DNA of 36,303 nt from Pseudomonas sp. TNT3 (GCF_010095445.2 NZ_WFGV02000057.1:1-36303); one strand, 5' to 3'; shown: positions 15,599-23,682, numbered from the stretch's first letter. Numbers and translations are program-made. Notes: generated by a model not told the origin, from the letters alone.

Positions 15599-16945
15599 AT
15601 GAACAATTCTTATGAGCCGTCCCTGAAAATCGACGACACCCGTGATAGCGGGTTTCGTCAGCGCCTGCGCAGCGTGCTCGCCTACGAAATAGGCGTCATC
15701 CCCCTCCCGATTTTCCTCGGCATTGCCGCCATCGTTTATCTCTCTGCACACCTGGGTTATTTGCCGAAAAACATGATCGGCGGACTCGCGGTCATCATGA
15801 CAATGGGTGTGTTCTTCGGCCAGCTCGGTTCACGCCTGCCGATTCTCAAGGAAATCGGTGGCGGCGCCATCTTGTGCCTGATGCTGCCCTCGGTGCTGGT
15901 GTTCTACGGGTTCTTCGGACCCGCCACGATTGACGCAACCAAGATGCTCATGAAGGAAGCGAACTTCCTCTATTTCGTGATTGCCAGCCTGGTCGTCGGC
16001 AGCATTCTGGGGATGAGCCGTTTCATCCTGGTCCAGGGCATGATGAGGATGTTTATCCCGTTGCTCGTGGGCACCCTGGCGGCGGTTGCCAGCGGCCTTA
16101 TCGTGGGCAAACTCGTCGGCTACAGCTTCTATCACACGTTCTTTTTCATCATCGTTCCCATCATTGGCGGGGGCATCGGTGAAGGGATCCTTCCGCTTTC
16201 GCTGGCGTACTCGGCGATACTCGGCGGCACGCCGGATATCTATGTCGCGCAATTGGCCCCGGCTGCGGTAGTCGGCAACATCGCGGCGATCATCTGTTCC
16301 GGCTATCTGGCCCGCCTGGCCCTCAAGCGCCCTCACCTCAACGGCGAAGGCTCACTGATTCGTGCCAAGGACGAGAACGACAAATTCCAGGTCAAGGAAG
16401 AAACAGCCTCGATCGTCGACTTCCGCATCATGGGCGCCGGCGTCCTGGTCATCTGCGCGTTCTTCGTGCTCGGCGGCCTGCTTGAGAAAGTCGTCGGCAT
16501 CCCGGGTCCGGTCATGATGATCCTCGCCGCGGTCGTGTTTAAGTACATGCGCGTGCTGCCGGAGAAACTGGAGAAAGGCGCGAATACCTTTTACAAACTG
16601 GTGTCCGCCGCGTTCATCTGGCCGGTCATGATTGGTCTGGGCATGCTCTATGTGCCACTGGACAGCGTCGTCAAAGTGTTCTCGATCGGCTACGTGCTGG
16701 TGTGCGTATCGGTTGTGGTGTCGATGACGGTTGCGGGTTTTTTCATCGGCAACCTGATGAAGATGTACCCTATCGAATCGGCCATCGTGACCTGCTGCCA
16801 CAGCGGACTCGGCGGGACCGGGGACGTTGCTATCCTGTCGGCGGCCAACCGCATGTCCCTCATGCCGTTCGCGCAAATTTCAACACGCATTGGCGGTGCT
16901 TCGACGGTGATTCTGGCGACCATTCTTCTGGGGATTTTCGCCTGA
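15599..16945 (+). CDS. 2-hydroxycarboxylate:Na+ symporter (CitS/MaeN/CimH family)
   Basis: This 448-residue inner-membrane protein has about 11 hydrophobic segments and the two family reentrant-loop signatures: GGGIGEGILPLS near residues 192-203 and SGLGGTGDVAILSAANRM near 402-419. These belong to the 2HCT family, which carries citrate, malate or related 2-hydroxy acids with sodium or protons. ATG 15599 follows AGGAAG. It is divergent from the TtdR-like regulator by 131 nt. A family-typical arginine for carboxylate binding may be R423 or R428 (ISTRIGG). It is not co-directionally linked with an oxaloacetate decarboxylase, so fermentative citrate use is unlikely. Confidence 0.92.
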   Translation: MNNSYEPSLKIDDTRDSGFRQRLRSVLAYEIGVIPLPIFLGIAAIVYLSAHLGYLPKNMIGGLAVIMTMGVFFGQLGSRLPILKEIGGGAILCLMLPSVLVFYGFFGPATIDATKMLMKEANFLYFVIASLVVGSILGMSRFILVQGMMRMFIPLLVGTLAAVASGLIVGKLVGYSFYHTFFFIIVPIIGGGIGEGILPLSLAYSAILGGTPDIYVAQLAPAAVVGNIAAIICSGYLARLALKRPHLNGEGSLIRAKDENDKFQVKEETASIVDFRIMGAGVLVICAFFVLGGLLEKVVGIPGPVMMILAAVVFKYMRVLPEKLEKGANTFYKLVSAAFIWPVMIGLGMLYVPLDSVVKVFSIGYVLVCVSVVVSMTVAGFFIGNLMKMYPIESAIVTCCHSGLGGTGDVAILSAANRMSLMPFAQISTRIGGASTVILATILLGIFA

Positions 16946-17061
16946 GGCCTGCGCTGCAACGTCTCATGGAGTGTTATTGAGGGCTTACGGGTCTACGGCA
17001 AAAAATCTCGAACTCCAGCCCTGTCACTGCATCCAATAAACAGACAACTGGAGGTAACGAC

Positions 17062-17301
17062 ATGAACAACGACGACCGTTATACCGATGGCAAAGCACCT
17101 GCAACGTCGAACGCTCCGCCACAGGATACGTCTGGCAAACCGGTGAACGTGGTTGAGAGAGACCTTGAGGACACCGACAGCGATACCAAAGGCGTCGATG
17201 AAGCCATCACGCCATCTTCGACCCGAACCAAAGAGCAGGACGCCGAAGAGCTCAATCGAAAAGTGGACGAGATAGAACGCAAGGTTGCCGATGGCAACTG
17301 A
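17062..17301 (+). CDS. Small acidic hydrophilic protein, unknown function
   Basis: This 79-residue protein is rich in Asp, Glu, Thr and Lys, with no signal peptide, cysteine or hydrophobic stretch. It is probably largely disordered, with a short C-terminal helix (EELNRKVDEIERKVAD). A good ribosome-binding site (CTGGAGGTAAC) precedes ATG 17062, and a strong terminator follows 9 nt after the stop, which together argue it is a real, separately expressed gene. I do not recognise the family. It lies tail-to-tail with the membrane/stress operon; a stress-related role is only a guess. Confidence 0.7.
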   Translation: MNNDDRYTDGKAPATSNAPPQDTSGKPVNVVERDLEDTDSDTKGVDEAITPSSTRTKEQDAEELNRKVDEIERKVADGN

Positions 17302-17310
17302 TACCCGACT

Positions 17311-17353
17311 CGACGAGGGAGGCCCATTACCGGCCTCCCCCGTCGATTTTTTT
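17311..17353. terminator. Rho-independent terminator
   Basis: The stem CGACGAGGGAGGCC / GGCCTCCCCCGTCG has a 7-nt CATTACC loop and is followed by ATTTTTTT. It ends the small acidic-protein gene on the + strand. The T-run overlaps the 3' end of the convergent DUF3618 gene. Confidence 0.9.
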
Positions 17354-18176
17354 ACGAGGTACCCAAGCCTCGTGACAAGTCAGCTGTAGTATCGCTCGCA
17401 CTACGTTGTTGCCCACCCGCTTTTACGTCCTCATCCGAATGATCGGTTGTTTTGGTCACCGTATCGCGGACCGCTTCGAAGCCCTCACGAGCCTGTTGTT
17501 TGACCTTGTCGGTCAGTCCCGCGCTGGTCTTGCCAAGATAGCGCTGCTCGGTCGCCGTCGACGGCAACGCAGCCCCGAGCATGGCGCCCAATGCGATACC
17601 CGCAGCCGCGACCATCAAAGGCTGTTCCTTCAACAACTGCGTGAACTGATTGCTCATCACCTGGGTACTGCGCGCCAACCGATCGCTCGCATCATGCATG
17701 GCGTGGCTGATGTTATCGGTGGCGGCGCCCAGGTTATCGGTCAGGTTCGCCGCTTTGCCTTTGACGGAGTGATAGCCCTCCTTGAGCGAATCGGCGGTGT
17801 CGTGCAAATGGTGACGCGCGCTGTCGATGCCGTCCGCCAGGCCATCGGCCCACTCGCCCACGGTGTTCTGATCCGGCCCGACCTTATAGCCGGGACGCGG
17901 TGCAGGTGGACGATTCTGACTCATCATCAACCACAACAATCCCACCGACGTCAGCACGGCGGGCACGGGATTGTTGCGCACGCTGGTCCCCAGGTTGGAC
18001 AGGAACACCGTGCCATTGCTCTGCATCAAACCCAGCGCCTGATCGAACATCTGCCCCGGAGTGAATTTGCTCTCCAGTGCGTCCACGATGTTACCGATAC
18101 TGGCACGCTGCGCGTCGATTTCACGCTCGATCGTTTCCGGGCTTTTTTCCGATTCAAGTTCGAATTCACTGTTCAT
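17352..18176 (-). CDS. DUF3618-domain membrane-associated protein
   Basis: The 274-residue protein starts with the DUF3618 pattern (SPETIEREIDAQRASIGNIVDALESKFTPG). A short hydrophobic helix lies near residues 70-86 (PAVLTSVGLLWLMMS), followed by a long amphipathic region with repeated small residues and a second hydrophobic helix near 190-210 (LMVAAAGIALGAMLGAALP). Part of the central region resembles apolipoprotein/LEA-like helices (SARHHLHDTADSLKEGYHSV). It is the third gene of a minus-strand operon and overlaps the upstream holin-like gene by 4 nt (ATGA). Such clusters in Pseudomonas are usually linked to envelope or osmotic stress; the precise job is unknown. Confidence 0.8.
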   Translation of the reverse strand: MNSEFELESEKSPETIEREIDAQRASIGNIVDALESKFTPGQMFDQALGLMQSNGTVFLSNLGTSVRNNPVPAVLTSVGLLWLMMSQNRPPAPRPGYKVGPDQNTVGEWADGLADGIDSARHHLHDTADSLKEGYHSVKGKAANLTDNLGAATDNISHAMHDASDRLARSTQVMSNQFTQLLKEQPLMVAAAGIALGAMLGAALPSTATEQRYLGKTSAGLTDKVKQQAREGFEAVRDTVTKTTDHSDEDVKAGGQQRSASDTTADLSRGLGTS

Positions 18177-18604
18177 GAGACTTTCCTCCGCAGCGCTTCC
18201 TGATCTTTATTCAGCGCGTCCAGTGTGCGATCCGGTTTGAAGCGGGACGGCTCGAATTGTTTTTTTCCTGACTGCAACATGGCGAACCCGATGATCATCA
18301 CCACGACCCCGACGATCAATGCCGCCAGCCACGGCGCCATCACCATGGCCAACGCGTAGACCGCCGACATCAGCAAGATGATGAACCCGGCCAACAGCAC
18401 AATCGCCCCGCCTGCGACGCCGGCAATCCCGGCCTTGAGTGTCGTGAGGCTGGCCTGAAGTTCGGCTTTGGCCAATGCCAGCTCCTTGGTAAACAGCGCA
18501 GGCACTTCCCGCGACAACTGCCGCAACAGCCCCACCACCGAAGCGTCAGTATCGACCGCATGCACCGGTCTTGAGCCCGGCAACTCAGTATCTTCTCTGT
18601 TCAT
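18173..18604 (-). CDS. Holin-X-like (phage_holin_3_6/DUF1469) membrane protein
   Basis: This 143-residue protein has a soluble start rich in charged residues (LLRQLSREVPALFTKELALA). Two membrane helices follow at about residues 60-82 and 88-110, then a basic tail (KPDRTLDALNKDQEALRRKVS). This is the pattern of the putative Actinobacterial Holin-X family, common outside phages and not evidence for a prophage. ATG 18604 overlaps the upstream stop by one base (TGATG); a GTG at 18607 is an alternative start. The downstream gene start overlaps its stop (ATGA). It is the middle gene of a coupled membrane operon. Confidence 0.82.
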   Translation of the reverse strand: MNREDTELPGSRPVHAVDTDASVVGLLRQLSREVPALFTKELALAKAELQASLTTLKAGIAGVAGGAIVLLAGFIILLMSAVYALAMVMAPWLAALIVGVVVMIIGFAMLQSGKKQFEPSRFKPDRTLDALNKDQEALRRKVS

Positions 18605-19251
18605 CACAATGCTCCGTTGAAGTCGGACGTTGGTCTGGCAGGCGTCGCGAACTCCGAAGGGTTTTCTTGCTCATTTGGCGAGGCTGGCGTGATGCCGGTG
18701 GCCAAACCAGCACCCGAATCGGTGCGTGGCGGGACAGACGTTTCATACGGTCGCTGCGCCCCGAAACCACCGGAAGGAGGATTGGAGCTGCCCATGGCGA
18801 GGTCACTGTCGCGGGTGGTGGTATAGGCCGCAGACGTGCCCGCTTTCAGGAATCGCGACAGGCCGAAGCCCAGGGCAACACTGCCGGCAATGAACAGCGT
18901 GGGGTTGCTGCGCGCCAGATTGGCTGCATCGTGCAGCAGCTGTTCGGCACTTTTGCCACGCAGATTACCGGCCAGCCCGCTCATGGACTCGGCCATGTCG
19001 GCCAGGTAATCGGACATGCCGAGCGTGTCCTTGCTTTCAATCTCGGAGACGAAAGATTTCGCCCCCAGGGCCAGTGCCTCGATCTGGTCTGCCGCTGTGT
19101 CACGGTACTGCCCGAACTGCGCATCCGCTTGCTGGCGCGCATCACCCAGGGCCTCGGTAACGCCCTCCTTCAAATGTTGAAAATCGGCTTCCGGTCTTCC
19201 GGAGTCCTGACGATCGGTCTGACCGTCAGTCCTGCTGTCTGAACTATTCAT
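18604..19251 (-). CDS. Hypothetical Ala/Ser-rich membrane-anchored protein, first gene of stress-type operon
   Basis: The 215-residue protein has a helical, charged N-terminal half (HLKEGVTEALGDARQQADAQ, SYLADMAESMSGL pattern), one hydrophobic helix near residues 117-133 (PTLFIAGSVALGFGLSRFL) and a low-complexity Pro/Ser/Thr/Gly tail. The single helix with ARSNPTLFIAGS resembles the membrane segments of ElaB/YqjD-type stress proteins and of 'nutrient deprivation-induced' proteins of Pseudomonas. It leads a three-gene operon with overlapping junctions. No enzyme motif is visible. Function is inferred only from context and topology. Confidence 0.7.
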   Translation of the reverse strand: MNSSDSRTDGQTDRQDSGRPEADFQHLKEGVTEALGDARQQADAQFGQYRDTAADQIEALALGAKSFVSEIESKDTLGMSDYLADMAESMSGLAGNLRGKSAEQLLHDAANLARSNPTLFIAGSVALGFGLSRFLKAGTSAAYTTTRDSDLAMGSSNPPSGGFGAQRPYETSVPPRTDSGAGLATGITPASPNEQENPSEFATPARPTSDFNGAL

Positions 19252-19476
19252 GACGTCCCTCGCTGTTCAAAAAAAGCGTTATCGGGTACGCCACGAGCGC
19301 TCGCAGCCCCCCTCAGTTCAGATGACGGAGCGACGTTGAAAGGAGTTCCAACAAAATGATGAGCGACGTGAGCCCTCGGATACACGGGAGGAAAACGCTC
19401 ACGGACAAAGGAGAAGTAAAAAGAATTTCAAAGAATCACTGCGGTCTATCACTGACCATCGCAAGAGTAGGCATTC

Positions 19477-19845
19477 ATGAAATTCGCACAATTCTGCCAG
19501 GCACTCTCCAATCGAGCCGGCAGCTCAAAAACCTTCCTCACCGCCATTGTCCTGATCATCGTATGGGCGCTCACAGGTCCCTATTTCCACTACAACGACA
19601 CGTGGCAACTGATCATCAACACCTCCACTACGATCATCACGTTCCTGATGGTCTTCCTCATCCAGAACACCCAAAACCGCGACAACGATATCTTGCATCT
19701 GAAAATCGACGAGTTGATTCGAGCCACTCAGGAGGCACAGAACGCGACGTTGTCATTGGACAAAATGGGCAGTCGGGAACTGCGCAAGCTGCGTAAGCAT
19801 TACAGCGCTTTGGGGGATGTTGAGGCGATCAAGGTGAGTGATTGA
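19477..19845 (+). CDS. Low-affinity iron permease family small membrane protein
   Basis: This 122-residue protein has two hydrophobic helices (residues ~20-36, FLTAIVLIIVWALTGP, and ~46-62, IINTSTTIITFLMVFLIQNT) and then a polar helical tail (QNRDNDILHLKIDELIRATQ). That order with the QNTQNRD motif is the bacterial form of the low-affinity iron permease domain family. The name comes from a yeast relative; iron transport is not shown for small bacterial members. ATG 19477 is preceded by AAGAGTAGG. The gene stands alone, divergent from the membrane operon. A membrane-stress role is equally possible. Confidence 0.82.
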   Translation: MKFAQFCQALSNRAGSSKTFLTAIVLIIVWALTGPYFHYNDTWQLIINTSTTIITFLMVFLIQNTQNRDNDILHLKIDELIRATQEAQNATLSLDKMGSRELRKLRKHYSALGDVEAIKVSD

Positions 19846-19897
19846 GGCCTACGGCGAACGCACCCAATACCTGGAAAAAACGCAGTTCGGTCGGCTT

Positions 19898-19963
19898 CTG
19901 ATCTGCACTTGATCTGCACTTGATCTGCACTTGATCTGCTTTTGATTTGCTTTTGATCTTCTT
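19898..19963. repeat. 11-bp tandem repeat, six units
   Basis: Six 11-bp units are based on TTGATCTGCAC: one starts C instead of T, two are exact, then three decay to TTGATCTGCTT, TTGATTTGCTT and TTGATCTTCTT. The array begins about 50 nt after the iron-permease-family gene and runs into the structured block at 19964-20220. Confidence 0.9.
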
Positions 19964-20220
19964 GCCCCCTCGTAAGGCCGAGCGCAGGTTCTGCGCAGTG
20001 GGCAACCCGGCAAGGATGCCGGGTTAGCCGCCCCCGGCCATGGATGGCCGATGGCGGCGGGCCCACGGAGCAGGACCGGAGCGAGGGTATTCCGAGCCTT
20101 AGCGAGGCACCGCACGAAAGGGGCAAGAGCCCTTGGTTACTTGGGGCTCTTCCAAGTGACTCGCCGTAAGGGCGAAACCAATAGCCGCCGTAACCGCAGA
20201 AATGGATATGTACACCCGCA
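19964..20220. repeat. Hairpin-rich non-coding block, probable dispersed Pseudomonas intergenic repeat
   Basis: No convincing gene is seen in this ~257-nt block. It contains several inverted repeats, for example CAACCCGGCA ... TGCCGGGTTAG, GGCCATGGATGGCC, and AAGAGCCC ... GGGGCTCTT. From memory, very similar text (GGGCAAGAGCCCTTGGTTAC, CCGTAACCGCAGAAATGGAT) recurs in P. fluorescens-group intergenic regions; this cannot be checked here. Short open frames across it lack ribosome-binding sites and protein-like composition. Confidence 0.55.
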
Positions 20221-20240
20221 AGAATCTCACCGCCGATAAG

Positions 20241-20483
20241 GCCGCCATCGCTGGCAAGCCAGCTCCCACAGTTTGATCGGGTACATCAGCAAATATCGAC
20301 CGGCTATGAGGGCGCCATCGCCGGGCAGGCCACACACAGTTTGATCGGTGTACATATGGGAGAAACTTGCTGCCTGACAGGTCGCCATCGCGAGCAGGCT
20401 CACTCCTACAGTTAATCCGGGAGCATCTGGGGGATGTGGCTTGGTTGTCAGGACGCCATCGCGAGCACGCTTTGCTCCTACAG
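20241..20483. repeat. Array of four co-oriented REP elements with ~70-bp spacing
   Basis: REP palindromes start at 20241, 20311, 20381 and 20452, intervals of 70, 70 and 71 bp. Each begins with GCCATCG, has a central inverted repeat (for example GCGAGCAGGCTCACTCC) and ends CACAG or TACAG. The ~40-nt spacers resemble one another (AGTTTGATCGGGTACATC, AGTTTGATCGGTGTACAT), so this looks like tandem duplication of a REP-plus-spacer unit. It ends about 65 nt before the riboswitch. Confidence 0.85.
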
Positions 20484-20549
20484 TGGATCTGGGTGCATCG
20501 GGGTTAGACAGGTTCCCCTCGGACGGTCTGATCGACTACCATGCCGCCG

Positions 20550-20715
20550 CCGGTTTCCACATGGGATTAATAGGGAATCCGTGATGCTCACACAGCATCA
20601 AACGGAACTGCCCCCGCAACTGTAGATGCTGAGCCTGCTCCACGAACGCCACTGGGATCACCCCCGGGAAGGCCGGGGCCAGGCGATGACGCATCAGTCA
20701 GGAGACCTGCCGGCC
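20550..20715 (+). promoter_or_regulatory. Cobalamin (B12) riboswitch
   Basis: Conserved blocks appear in the family's order: TTAATAGGGAATCCGTG (~20567), CGGAACTGCCCCCGCAACTGT (~20602), GCCACTGGG (~20649), CCGGGAAGGCC (~20664) and the B12 box AGTCAGGAGACCTGCC (20696-20711). It lies about 160 nt upstream of the BtuF-like gene on the same strand. With cobalamin bound it should reduce expression of the three transporter genes. Whether it stops transcription or hides the ribosome site was not resolved; a small hairpin follows (GTGTCC-GGGAA-GGACAT) without a T-run. Confidence 0.95.
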
Positions 20716-20873
20716 AAGCAAATCACTAACCGGCGGGGTGTCCGGGAAGGACATCCTTGCCGCGTGCGTCACTTCGGTGATCGGCCTTGCACTGCCTTTG
20801 CAGCAGCGTTCGATGATGTGTTTCCAGACCGTATACCTCGGCTCCCCTGTACGGTTCAAATGGAGATCGCCCC

Positions 20874-21887
20874 ATGCTGCTGACCCGCTTCGCCACCCTC
20901 CTCTCGGGCCTGGGTTTTTGTGCCCTCGCCCAGGCGACCCCGACTCAGTACCCCCTCACCGTCGAAAACTGCGGCAGCACGCTGACGTTCCAGCACGCGC
21001 CTGTCCGGGCCGTGACCATTGGCCAGGCCGGCACTGAAATGCTCTATGCCATGGGTTTGAGCGACAAGCTGGTCGGCACATCGCTGTGGTTCAACGATGT
21101 CCTGGCCACGTACAAAGCCGAGAACGACAAGATCGAACGCCTGGCCGACAACGAACCAAGTTTCGAAGCGGTGATCGGCAAACGTCCTGAATTGGTGGCG
21201 GTGGAGCTGGAATGGATGGTCGGTCCGCAAGGCGCAGTGGGCACTCGCGAGCAGTTTCATGAGCTGAGTATTGCGACCTACCTGATGCCCTCCGATTGCG
21301 AAGCCAAAGACAACCTGGTCGGCGCCGATGGCACGCGGCTGGAGGCGTTTCGCATCGACAGCATCTACAAAAGCATCAGCCAATTGGCGCAGATCTTTGA
21401 CGCTCAGGGCCGCGGCGAGCAGTTGAACGCCGAACTCAAGGCCAGCCTGGCGAAGTCGATGGCCACGGTGCAGAACAAGGACCTGAAGCACACCAGCGCG
21501 CTGTTCTGGTTCTCCAGCGCCAGCCTCGACATCGACCCGTACGTCGCCGGCCACAAGGGCATCCCGGATTTCATGCTCAACACCTTGGGCGTGCGCAACG
21601 TCGTTGAGTCCAACGAGGAATGGCCGACTGTGGGCTGGGAAACCATCGCCAAGGCCAACCCGACGTTCCTGGTGATTGCACGTATGGACCGCCGACGATT
21701 CCCTGCTGACGATCATGAAAAGAAACTGCAATTCCTGCGCAGTGACCCGGTGACGCGCAACATGGACGCGGTGAAAAACAACCGGATCATTATCCTCGAC
21801 GCCATGGCGATGCAGGCCAGCGTCAGAATGTTCGACGGCCTTGAAACACTGGCGACCGCCATCAATGGCTACGACCTGCCGCAATGA
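20874..21887 (+). CDS. Periplasmic cobalamin-type binding protein (BtuF-like, Fe3+/B12 ABC family)
   Basis: This 337-residue protein has a signal peptide (MLLTRFATLLSGLGFCALAQ, cleavage probably after AQA near residue 21). The Fe/B12 periplasmic-binding fold follows: RAVTIGQAGTEMLYAMGLSDKLVGT, PSFEAVIGKRPELVAVE and WPTVGWETIAKANPTFLVIA. The B12 riboswitch upstream and the linked BtuC/BtuD-like genes favour cobalamin or a cobinamide-type corrinoid, although many relatives bind siderophores. GGAG lies 8 nt before ATG 20874. Its stop overlaps the permease start (ATGA). Confidence 0.85.
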   Translation: MLLTRFATLLSGLGFCALAQATPTQYPLTVENCGSTLTFQHAPVRAVTIGQAGTEMLYAMGLSDKLVGTSLWFNDVLATYKAENDKIERLADNEPSFEAVIGKRPELVAVELEWMVGPQGAVGTREQFHELSIATYLMPSDCEAKDNLVGADGTRLEAFRIDSIYKSISQLAQIFDAQGRGEQLNAELKASLAKSMATVQNKDLKHTSALFWFSSASLDIDPYVAGHKGIPDFMLNTLGVRNVVESNEEWPTVGWETIAKANPTFLVIARMDRRRFPADDHEKKLQFLRSDPVTRNMDAVKNNRIIILDAMAMQASVRMFDGLETLATAINGYDLPQ

Positions 21888-22900
21888 CCAGGACGTTGAT
21901 TCGCACGCTGCTGGCGTTCGTGACACTGCTGCTGGCAGTGATCGCTGGCGTGGCTATTGGTGAAACGCCGATCGAGCCGGGCGTGGTGTTCCAGGTGTTG
22001 GCCAACAAGCTGTGGGCGGCCGGGCATGTGCTTGATCCCATCGACGAAGGCATCGTCTGGAACTACCGCCTGACCCGCGCCCTGGTGGCCGCTGCCTGTG
22101 GCGCCGGGCTGGCGACTTGCGGGGTGATCCTGCAGTCGTTGTTGCGCAATCCGTTGGCTGATCCTTACCTGCTCGGCATCTCCGCCGGCGCGTCCACAGG
22201 TGCCGTGCTGGTGGCGTTGCTGGGTGTGGGGGCTGGCGCGGTTTCGTTGTCCGCCGGCGCGTTCGCCGGCGCCGTCGCGGCCTTTGGCCTGGTGATTCTG
22301 CTGGCGCGTGTCAGCGGATCGTCCAGTGGCACCGGGCAGATCATTCTGGCGGGAATCGCCGGCTCGCAGTTGTTCAATGCGCTCACGGCGTTTCTGATCA
22401 CCAAGTCGGCCAGTTCCGAACAGGCGCGCGGCATCATGTTCTGGCTGCTGGGCAATCTGAGTGGCGTGCGCTGGCCATCGGTATGGTTGTCGGTGCCCGT
22501 GGCGTTGCTCGGTCTCGCGGTGTGCCTGTGGCACCGGCGAGCGCTGGACGCCTTCACGTTTGGTGTCGACTCCGCTGCGTCGCTCGGCATTGCGGTACGC
22601 CGGGTGCAGTTTTTGCTGGTGGGGTGCGCGGCGCTGGTGACGGCGGTGATGGTGTCGATTGTCGGCTCCATCGGGTTCGTCGGGCTGGTGATTCCCCATG
22701 CCGTGCGCCTGCTGCTGGGGACTCGACATGCGCGCTTGCTGCCTTACAGCGCGCTCGGAGGTGCGCTGTTCCTGATTGCCGCTGACGTGCTGTCGAGGAC
22801 GTTGATCAAGGGCCAGGTCATCCCGGTCGGGGTGATTACCGCGCTGGTGGGTGCGCCGGTGTTCGCGCTGATCCTGGTCGGTCGGAGGAATGCGCGATGA
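21884..22900 (+). CDS. Cobalamin-type ABC transporter permease (BtuC/FecCD family)
   Basis: This 338-residue inner-membrane protein has about ten hydrophobic segments and strong BtuC/FecCD motifs: YRLTRALVAAACGAGLATCGVILQ, NPLADPYLLGISAGASTGAV, GSIGFVGLVIPHAVRLLLG and GVITALVGAPVFALIL near the end. It is coupled to neighbours at both ends by ATGA overlaps. Riboswitch control makes corrinoid import the likely role. It would work with an outer-membrane TonB receptor that is not encoded in the window. Confidence 0.92.
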   Translation: MTRTLIRTLLAFVTLLLAVIAGVAIGETPIEPGVVFQVLANKLWAAGHVLDPIDEGIVWNYRLTRALVAAACGAGLATCGVILQSLLRNPLADPYLLGISAGASTGAVLVALLGVGAGAVSLSAGAFAGAVAAFGLVILLARVSGSSSGTGQIILAGIAGSQLFNALTAFLITKSASSEQARGIMFWLLGNLSGVRWPSVWLSVPVALLGLAVCLWHRRALDAFTFGVDSAASLGIAVRRVQFLLVGCAALVTAVMVSIVGSIGFVGLVIPHAVRLLLGTRHARLLPYSALGGALFLIAADVLSRTLIKGQVIPVGVITALVGAPVFALILVGRRNAR

Positions 22901-23682
22901 GTGCCGGTGAGTCTGTATTGAGCTGTACGGGGCTGGGCTTCGATGTCCGTGATGCGCAGCTGCTGCACGACATCCAACTGGACATTCGGCGCGGAGAAAC
23001 CCTGGGTGTCGTCGGGCCGAACGGCTCGGGCAAATCCACCCTGCTCAAGCTGCTCGCGGGTGTGCGGGTGCCCACTCGGGGCGAGGTCCGGCTGGGTGAA
23101 CAGCGCCTCAAGGACTTGTCGCGCCGCACGGTCGCGCAGATGCTTGCTGTGGTTGAGCAGCAGGCGGATACCGATGATTCGATCAGTGTGCTCGATGCCG
23201 TTTCACTGGGAAGAACGCCCTGGCTGTCGGCGTTGCGTCCGTGGTCGCGCGAGGACGACGCGATCGTCCAGCAAGCGCTGCATGATGTCGATGCCACGCA
23301 CTTGAAAACCCGTACCTGGCGCAGCCTGTCGGGGGGTGAGCGGCAGCGCGTGCACATCGCCCGTGCCCTGGCCCAGCGCCCGCAGATTCTGTTGCTGGAC
23401 GAACCCGCCAATCATCTGGACATCCAGCACCAGCTGGCGATTTTGCAAGTGGTGCATGCCCTGCCGGTGACGACGGTGATCGCCCTTCACGATCTCAATC
23501 AGGCACTCGGCTGTGATCGCCTGGCGGTGCTGGAGCGAGGCCGGCTGGTGGCGTTGGGTCATCCGTTTGAAGTGCTGACTCCGCAACGCCTGCAGGACAC
23601 GTTTGGGGTGCAGGCGCACTATCTGATTGATCCTTATGACGGTGCGCGGATTCTGCGGTTTCGCAGTGCTCCGGTTGCCTGA
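22897..23682 (+). CDS. Cobalamin-type ABC transporter ATP-binding protein (BtuD/FecE family)
   Basis: This 261-residue ATPase has Walker A GPNGSGKST near residue 40, signature LSGGERQRVHIARAL, Walker B ILLLDEPANHLD and switch His in ALHDLNQAL. The order and length match BtuD/FhuC/FecE. It starts inside the permease stop (ATGA) and is the last gene of the riboswitch-controlled operon. A large inverted repeat follows 27 nt after its stop and may end transcription. Confidence 0.92.
   Translation: MSAGESVLSCTGLGFDVRDAQLLHDIQLDIRRGETLGVVGPNGSGKSTLLKLLAGVRVPTRGEVRLGEQRLKDLSRRTVAQMLAVVEQQADTDDSISVLDAVSLGRTPWLSALRPWSREDDAIVQQALHDVDATHLKTRTWRSLSGGERQRVHIARALAQRPQILLLDEPANHLDIQHQLAILQVVHALPVTTVIALHDLNQALGCDRLAVLERGRLVALGHPFEVLTPQRLQDTFGVQAHYLIDPYDGARILRFRSAPVA

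Noticed and set aside
18173..18604. Holin-like protein as sign of a prophage
   Set aside because: The Holin-X-like family is common in chromosomal stress operons and no lysin, capsid or integrase genes are nearby.
19310..19360. Possible AlgU (sigma-22) promoter for the minus-strand membrane operon
   Set aside because: GGAACT and TCTGA-like boxes are present but about 20 nt apart, not the required 16-17.
19356..19796. 146-codon + strand frame overlapping the iron-permease-family gene
   Set aside because: It overlaps in another frame and its translation is His/Arg-rich and non-hydrophobic, unlike the 19477 gene, which has clear membrane helices.
20241..20483. Regularly spaced repeats resembling a CRISPR array
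   Set aside because: The repeats are imperfect REP palindromes, the spacers resemble one another, and no cas gene is present.
20856..21926. 356-codon open frame on the minus strand
   Set aside because: It is opposite the BtuF-like gene, which has a signal peptide, ribosome site and riboswitch; the antisense frame has none.
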